NCBI RefSeq assembly: GCF_024213665.1
Contig: NZ_JANAVP010000003.1
Location: 253,531 to 317,530 of the forward strand
Direction: 5' to 3'
Length of the DNA: 64,000 bases
DNA from: Streptomyces sp. A3M-1-3
GTDB lineage: Bacteria; Actinomycetota; Actinomycetes; Streptomycetales; Streptomycetaceae
Part shown: one piece after another, positions 59,694 to 64,000 of the stretch
Layout of the letters: each line of letters begins with the position of its first letter
How positions within the stretch are numbered: position 1 is the stretch's first letter
Notes under the pieces: model-generated
The model's input: the letters and a program-made list of their open reading frames with translations, nothing else
Databases searched by the model: none
Told to the model about the DNA's origin: nothing
Translations under genes and position numbers: made by a program

Positions 59694-60563
59694 ATGACGC
59701 ACGCCGTCACGCCTGCCCCGAACACGTCCTCCGACAGCAGCAAGGCGCTGTACGGAGGCAAGGGCACCCGGCGCATCACCGTCCGCGACGTCACCGCCGC
59801 CAAGGAGCGCGGTGAGAAGTGGCCCATGCTCACCGCCTACGACGCGATGACCGCCTCCGTCTTCGACGAGGCCGGCATCCCGGTCATCCTGGTCGGCGAC
59901 TCGATGGGCAACTGTCACCTCGGCTACGACACCACCGTGCCCGTCACGCTCGACGAGATGACCATCCTGTCCGCCGCCGTCGTACGGGGCACCCAGCGCG
60001 CCCTGGTCATCGGCGACCTGCCCTTCGGCTCATACCAGGAAGGCGCCGTCCAGGCGCTGCGCAGCGCCACCCGGCTGGTCAAGGAGGCCGGCGTCGGCGC
60101 GGTGAAGCTGGAGGGCGGTGAGCGCTCGCTGGCCCAGACCGAGCTGCTCGTGCAGTCCGGCATCCCGGTCATGTCGCACCTGGGCCTGACCCCGCAGTCC
60201 GTGAACGCCATGGGCTACCGGGTCCAGGGCCGTGGCGACGAGGCGGCGCACCAGCTGCTGCTCGACGCGAAGGCGGCGCAGGACGCGGGCGCGTTCGCGG
60301 TCGTCCTGGAACTCGTACCGGCCGAGCTGGCGGCCGAGGTCACCCGATCGCTGCACATCCCGACGGTCGGCATCGGGGCCGGGTCCGAGTGCGACGCGCA
60401 GGTGCTCGTCTGGACGGACATGATGGGCCTGACCGGCGGGAAGATGCCGCGCTTCGTCAAGCAGTACGCCAACCTCCGCCAGACCATGGGCGACGCGGCG
60501 AAGGCTTTCGCGGACGACGTCGTCGGCGGCGCGTTCCCGCAGCCGGAGCACGCTTTCCACTAG
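59694..60563 (+). CDS. panB: 3-methyl-2-oxobutanoate hydroxymethyltransferase
   Basis: 289 residues from ATG 59694 (AAGGAG ten bases upstream). PanB TIM-barrel motifs: [58 protein letters not shown] (metal Asp), [17 protein letters not shown] (catalytic Glu region) and [20 protein letters not shown]. It makes ketopantoate from 3-methyl-2-oxobutanoate and methylene-tetrahydrofolate, first step to pantothenate and CoA. A 25-residue N-terminal extension is usual in Streptomyces. A hairpin terminator follows. Confidence 0.96.
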   Translation: MTHAVTPAPNTSSDSSKALYGGKGTRRITVRDVTAAKERGEKWPMLTAYDAMTASVFDEAGIPVILVGDSMGNCHLGYDTTVPVTLDEMTILSAAVVRGTQRALVIGDLPFGSYQEGAVQALRSATRLVKEAGVGAVKLEGGERSLAQTELLVQSGIPVMSHLGLTPQSVNAMGYRVQGRGDEAAHQLLLDAKAAQDAGAFAVVLELVPAELAAEVTRSLHIPTVGIGAGSECDAQVLVWTDMMGLTGGKMPRFVKQYANLRQTMGDAAKAFADDVVGGAFPQPEHAFH

Positions 60564-60583
60564 CCACCGCGGCACCATCGACG

Positions 60584-60609
60584 GCCCGCCGATTCCCCCG
60601 TCGGCGGGC
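60584..60609. terminator. panB terminator hairpin
   Basis: GCCCGCCGA (60584-60592) and TCGGCGGGC (60601-60609) form a perfect 9-base stem with an 8-base loop, 21 bases after the panB stop. Confidence 0.8.
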
Positions 60610-60693
60610 TGTCGCCGTTCGGCCGGCGAGGCTGTCGGTGCTCTGTCGGTGGGTTGTCGTCGGGTTGTCGGTGGTGGCTGGTCCGATGTGGGC

Positions 60694-60888
60694 ATGACGC
60701 GATTCGACAAGAACCCCCGGCACGGCACCAACGCCGTCGAAGTACGGGGACTGGTCAAGCACTACGGCGAGACCAAAGCCCTCGACGGGGTCGACCACGA
60801 TGTGCGCGAGGGCACCGTCCTCGGCGTCCTCGGGCCCAACGGCGCCGGCAAGACCACCCTCCCGATGTGCGATTTCACACCCGCATGA
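60694..60888 (+). pseudogene. Truncated ABC transporter ATPase (DrrA-like N-terminus)
   Basis: 64 residues. [20 protein letters not shown] and [14 protein letters not shown] are the A-loop and Walker A of a drug-resistance ABC ATPase (DrrA type). Immediately after KTTL the frame becomes PMCDFTPA and stops, because the sequence turns into the 3' end of the Uma2 gene on the other strand. The Q-loop, signature motif and Walker B are gone, and no DrrB-like permease follows. A deletion or insertion joined this fragment to the Uma2 gene. Degenerate TGTCGGTGGG-like direct repeats lie just upstream (60630-60678). Confidence 0.85.
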
Positions 60889-61420
60889 ACTGCGCCGAGT
60901 CGAGGGTGAGCGTCTGGCCCGCGACCGGAATCTCGATCTCCTGGCCGAAGGCCCCGGATACCGTGTGCTGGTACTCCCCGTTCTCCGGCTGTGTCAGCAG
61001 CGTCCAGCGGGCGGTAAGGACATTGACGACGAGGTAGGCCGGGATTCCGCGCAGCGCGTAGTGGTCGGACTTGCTGTTGTAGTCCCGGTTCTTGCTCTCG
61101 GGCGAGACCACCTCCACCACGAAGGGCAGCAGCGACTCGTCGAACTCGCTCTTGGCCGGGTCGAACTGGTCGACGGGGAGGGCTGACGCGTCCGGTTCCG
61201 GCTTGTAGCCCTCCCGCGCGGGGACGACCTTGAACTCGCCCACCGGCAACCAGCCGGGCAGCCGTTCCTCGATCTGGTTCGCGATGCGCCGCTGCGCCGT
61301 CAGGTGCGCTTGCGTGACTGGTACGAACGTGAGCCCGTTCCTCGTCAGTCGCAGCCGCACGTTCCGGGGCAGCTGGATCTCGTCCAGCATCTGCGCCACC
61401 CATGCCTCCATGGCGGACAC
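60875..61420 (-). CDS. Uma2 family endonuclease-like protein (DUF820)
   Basis: 181 residues. PD-(D/E)xK nuclease-like Uma2 domain: [20 protein letters not shown] (about 78-97, catalytic Asp) and [20 protein letters not shown] (about 102-121, E-V-x-S-P-x-S with the following K). The N-terminal [19 protein letters not shown] and the C-terminal strand region are typical. Biological role of Uma2 proteins is not settled; many Streptomyces carry dozens of copies, which suggests mobility. Its 3' end overlaps the broken ABC ATPase, marking it as the incoming sequence at this junction. Confidence 0.85.
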   Translation of the reverse strand: MSAMEAWVAQMLDEIQLPRNVRLRLTRNGLTFVPVTQAHLTAQRRIANQIEERLPGWLPVGEFKVVPAREGYKPEPDASALPVDQFDPAKSEFDESLLPFVVEVVSPESKNRDYNSKSDHYALRGIPAYLVVNVLTARWTLLTQPENGEYQHTVSGAFGQEIEIPVAGQTLTLDSAQFMRV

Positions 61421-61516
61421 GGCTATCAGGAACCGTGACGGATCCGCAGGACGTTTCCCTCACGTCACCGGTACGGTCGACGCGCACCGCCCGCCACCCC
61501 ACCCCGGGAGCCCGCA

Positions 61517-62311
61517 ATGACCACGGCAGCAACCCGCAGCGACCGGCGTGTCAGTCCCGTCTTCCTGGGGATCGTCGCCGTCATGGCGGTCACGGGCTGG
61601 GCGGTGTGGACGGACTTCTCCCCGAGCGCCGGCCTCGCCGTCTTCCTCTTCGTGACGGCCGCGTGGGTCGTGTCGCTCTGTCTGCACGAGTACGCGCACG
61701 CCCGCACCGCGCTGCACGGCGGCGACATCTCGGTCGGCGCCAAGGGTTATCTGACCCTGAATCCCATGAAATATACCCATGCCGTCCTGAGCATCATCCT
61801 GCCGGTGCTCTTCGTGATCATGGGCGGAATCGGTCTTCCCGGCGGCGCCGTGTTCATCGAGCGGGGCCGGATCCGGGGCCGTTGGAAGCACAGTCTGATC
61901 TCTGCGGCCGGGCCGCTGACGAACGTCCTGTTCGCGATCGTCTGCACCGCGCCGTTCTGGCTGGACGCCCTTGACGGGGTGCCGCTGATGTTCCGTTACG
62001 CGCTCGGCTTCCTCGCCCTGCTCCAGGTGACGGCCGCCCTGCTGAACTTCCTGCCGGTGCCGGGCCTGGACGGGTACGGGGTGATCGAGCCGTGGCTGTC
62101 GTACAGGATCCGCCGCCAGGTCGAGCCGATCGCGCCCTTCGGGCTGATCGCGGTCTTCGGCGTCCTCTTCATCCCCGCGGTCAATCACGCCTTCTTCGAC
62201 GGGATCGACGTGCTGCTGCAGGCGCTCGGCGTGAGCGAGGTGGACACGTACTGCGGGCAGAACGCCTACCGCGCCTGGACCGACCTGAACCCGCTCTGCC
62301 TCACGCGGTAG
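61517..62311 (+). CDS. Site-2 protease (M50) family membrane protein
   Basis: 264 residues. Several membrane helices; the first active-site motif HEYAHA lies in SLCLHEYAHARTALHGG (about 56-72), and the second in LLNFLPVPGLDGYGVI (about 174-189), giving the N-x-P-x-P-x-L-D-G zinc ligand. This is a minimal rhomboid-independent intramembrane protease without PDZ domain; target unknown, often an anti-sigma factor. Convergent, with an 11-base overlap, with a small membrane protein. Confidence 0.88.
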   Translation: MTTAATRSDRRVSPVFLGIVAVMAVTGWAVWTDFSPSAGLAVFLFVTAAWVVSLCLHEYAHARTALHGGDISVGAKGYLTLNPMKYTHAVLSIILPVLFVIMGGIGLPGGAVFIERGRIRGRWKHSLISAAGPLTNVLFAIVCTAPFWLDALDGVPLMFRYALGFLALLQVTAALLNFLPVPGLDGYGVIEPWLSYRIRRQVEPIAPFGLIAVFGVLFIPAVNHAFFDGIDVLLQALGVSEVDTYCGQNAYRAWTDLNPLCLTR

Positions 62312-62489
62312 GCGAGGGCGCGTTCCGCTCGGCCTTCGCCTTGCGCAGGTAGTACCAGGCCATGTTCGACGACAGGCCGGCCAGCAGCACCCACACGATC
62401 CCGAGGAAGCTGCCCCGGACGAAGGCCAGCACGGCCGCGGCCACGGCGAGGGCGCAGACGACAATGGCGTACAGAGCAAGGCGGGGCAT
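62301..62489 (-). CDS. Small two-helix membrane protein
   Basis: 62 residues. Helix 1 LYAIVVCALAVAAAVLAFV and helix 2 LGIVWVLLAGLSSNMAWYYL, ending in a basic tail (RKAKAERNAPSPTA). No family recognised with confidence. Its 3' end overlaps the M50 protease gene by 11 bases in convergent arrangement; it may be monocistronic. Confidence 0.68.
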   Translation of the reverse strand: MPRLALYAIVVCALAVAAAVLAFVRGSFLGIVWVLLAGLSSNMAWYYLRKAKAERNAPSPTA

Positions 62490-62567
62490 GGGGGTCGGCT
62501 CCTGTCCGGGGGCTTATCACGTACAGCCCCTCCAGTGTCCCCCATGCCCCGGCCCGGCTGTCCCGGC

Positions 62568-63305
62568 TCAGACGTCGGTTACTCGCAGGCCGGCGTGCGC
62601 CTTGTAGCGGCGGTTCACCGAGATCAGGTTCGCGACGAGCGACTCGACCTGGTGAGCGCCCCGCAGCCGGCCCGCGAAGACGCCGCGCATGCCGGGGATC
62701 CGGCCGGCCAGGGCCTGGACGAGGTCGGTGTCGGCGCGTGTCTCGCCCAGCACCATCACATCGGTGTCGATCTCGTCGACCGACTCGTCCTGGAGCAGGA
62801 CGGCGGACAGGTGGTGGAAGGCGGCCGTGACCCGGGAGTCCGGCAGCAGGGCGGCGGCCTGCTCTGCGGCGCTGCCCTCCGCCGGCTTCAGGGCGTACGC
62901 GCCCTTCTTGTCGAAGCCGAGCGGGTTGACGCAGTCGACGACGAGCTTGCCCGCGAGCTCCTCGCGCAGCGACTCCAGCGTCTTGGCGTGGCCCTCCCAC
63001 GGCACCGCGACGATCACGATGTCGCTGCGCCGCGAGCACTCGGCGTTGTCCGCGCCCTCGATACCGAGGCCCAGCTCGTCGGCGGCGGTCTGCGCCCGCT
63101 CGGCCGCCCGCGAGCCGATGATCACCTTCTGGCCGGCCATGGCCAGCCGGTAGGCGAGCCCGCGCCCCTGGTCACCGGTGCCGCCGAGGACGCCGACCAC
63201 CAGGCCGGAGACGTCGGGGAGGTCCCAGGGGTCTTTCGCGGGGGCCTTCTGCGCGCCCTGCGCGCTGGGGGTGGACGCCGTGCCGGCACTGTCGGTAGAA
63301 GTCAT
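62568..63305 (-). CDS. npdG: NADPH-dependent F420 reductase
   Basis: 245 residues. After a flexible N-terminus (about 33 residues) comes a Rossmann fold: VVGVLGGTGDQGRGLAYRLA (about 36-55), VIIGSRAAERAQ (binding the NADPH 2'-phosphate by SR), VIVAVPWEGHAKTLESL and VVDCVNPLGFDKKGAYAL. The C-terminal part (FHHLSAVLLQDESVDEIDTD, VMVLGETRADTD) is the F420-binding side of Fno/NpdG enzymes. It transfers hydride between NADP(H) and F420. Divergent from the truncated gene at the window end. Confidence 0.93.
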   Translation of the reverse strand: MTSTDSAGTASTPSAQGAQKAPAKDPWDLPDVSGLVVGVLGGTGDQGRGLAYRLAMAGQKVIIGSRAAERAQTAADELGLGIEGADNAECSRRSDIVIVAVPWEGHAKTLESLREELAGKLVVDCVNPLGFDKKGAYALKPAEGSAAEQAAALLPDSRVTAAFHHLSAVLLQDESVDEIDTDVMVLGETRADTDLVQALAGRIPGMRGVFAGRLRGAHQVESLVANLISVNRRYKAHAGLRVTDV

Positions 63306-63379
63306 GAGCCGACCTTACTTGCTGGTAGAGGCGCCGACTCCAGGACTGTGGAGACGCCGGTACGGCAGGATGCGGAGCC

Positions 63380-64000
63380 ATGGATGCCGTACGCGTCGCC
63401 CTGCTGCGTGAGGTCCTCGCCGGGACGGAGTGGCTCGGTGCCACCCGGCGGTTCGCGGGGGTGCTCCGGTCGTCCGTCGTGCCGTACGGCGGCGGGCTGC
63501 TGCTGGTGGGCACCGAGCGGTACGAGCCGTGGCATCTGGCCGCCCACCTCGTCGACGAGTCCGCCTGGTCGGGGCTGCCCCAGCTGGCACCCACGCTGGT
63601 ACGCCACCGGGTGCTGCCCGGCGAGCCGCCGCACCTGTCCGTCGGGCTGGGCAGGATCGCGGCGGCCCGGCGCGGGGAGACGCTGCTGGTCGTGGCGCCC
63701 GAGCGGCCGGACGAGGGGCTGCTGGAGCGGGTGCACGACGCCCGCCGGGCCGGGGCGACCGTGCTGTCCCTGGACTCCCTGGACGGCGGGGACCGTGAGC
63801 TGCACACGCTCGCGCACGACGCGCTGTCCGTGCCGTCCGTGCCGTCCGCGCCCTCCGCGCCCGGCAGCGCCGATCTGGACCTGGACACCGTGCAGCACCT
63901 GGTCAGCGCAGCCGCCGGGGAGAACAGCGTGCCCGCGCCGCGCACGCCCCGCCGGTTCCGGGACCGGCTCTCGCGGCTGGCCGACCAGCTGACCGCGCCC
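63380..64000 (+). CDS. Conserved hypothetical protein (3'-truncated)
   Basis: Open from ATG 63380 to the window end (207 codons seen, no stop). It begins MDAVRVALLREVLAGTEWLG, with a compact mixed alpha/beta part (YGGGLLLVGTERYEPWHLAA, VRHRVLPGEPPHLSVGLGRI, ETLLVVAPERPDEGLLERVH). Then comes a low-complexity SVPSVPSAPSAPGS linker and a basic helix (RRFRDRLSRLADQL). It is divergent from npdG; I do not recognise the family. No Shine-Dalgarno is obvious before the ATG. Confidence 0.75.
   Translation, partial: MDAVRVALLREVLAGTEWLGATRRFAGVLRSSVVPYGGGLLLVGTERYEPWHLAAHLVDESAWSGLPQLAPTLVRHRVLPGEPPHLSVGLGRIAAARRGETLLVVAPERPDEGLLERVHDARRAGATVLSLDSLDGGDRELHTLAHDALSVPSVPSAPSAPGSADLDLDTVQHLVSAAAGENSVPAPRTPRRFRDRLSRLADQLTAP

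Overview
The window is high-GC actinobacterial chromosome, almost certainly Streptomyces. The evidence is third-position G/C codon use, frequent GTG starts, several leaderless promoters (a -10 box 6-8 nt before the start codon), a MalR-type maltose/starch locus, glnE, glnA2, glutamine-dependent nadE, panB and an F420:NADPH oxidoreductase. From memory, the core gene order resembles the SCO2226-SCO2256 region of S. coelicolor; no search was run.

Layout. 1-7.2 kb: tail of an iron-sulfur oxidoreductase, a SUKH gene broken by an 8-bp tandem duplication, a TetR regulator, a DUF4230 protein, a GNAT, then a decaying sugar locus (XRE regulator, Gfo/Idh/MocA oxidoreductase, DegT aminotransferase) in which all three genes carry frameshifts. 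7.2-14.7 kb: secreted pullulanase-amylase fusion and alpha-amylase behind MalR-like operators. 14.8-23.65 kb: an accessory segment bounded by a 28-bp inverted repeat (27/28 identical). It holds a Tn3 transposase remnant, a NUDIX hydrolase, an XRE/TPR regulator and a same-strand run: 2-oxopent-4-enoate hydratase family protein, acylating aldehyde dehydrogenase, 4-hydroxy-2-oxovalerate aldolase, free-standing acyl carrier protein, CoA-ester lyase, MaoC dehydratase and an Eis-like acetyltransferase. This is my candidate undescribed system. 23.7-33.1 kb: the maltose region, lacI-aglA-malGFE on the minus strand and aglA2-malR on the plus strand, so the glucosidase/LacI pair occurs twice in mirror orientation. 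33.2-42.4 kb: PAP2 phosphatase, amidohydrolase + APC permease with a divergent TetR, glnE, a PNPOx-like protein and a GNAT. 42.4-47.4 kb: a second sugar-modification island (RHH protein, XRE/TPR regulator, small protein, epimerase, GT2, left-handed beta-helix acyltransferase) between glnE and glnA2. 48.9-54 kb: cell-surface, probably copper-related genes (DUF3105, DUF305, DUF6153, multicopper oxidase). 54-64 kb: nadE, an EEP hydrolase, an MFS exporter with TetR and a clear operator, panB, an ABC ATPase cut off just after Walker A beside a Uma2 gene, a site-2 protease, npdG and a gene running off the end.

How it works together. Extracellular amylase and pullulanase release malto-oligosaccharides, MalEFG imports them, the AglA enzymes hydrolyse them and MalR/LacI proteins control the set through CTTGC/GCAAG boxes. 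GlnE and GlnA2 belong to nitrogen metabolism. Three accessory islands, each carrying its own XRE regulator, have been inserted into or beside this conserved backbone.
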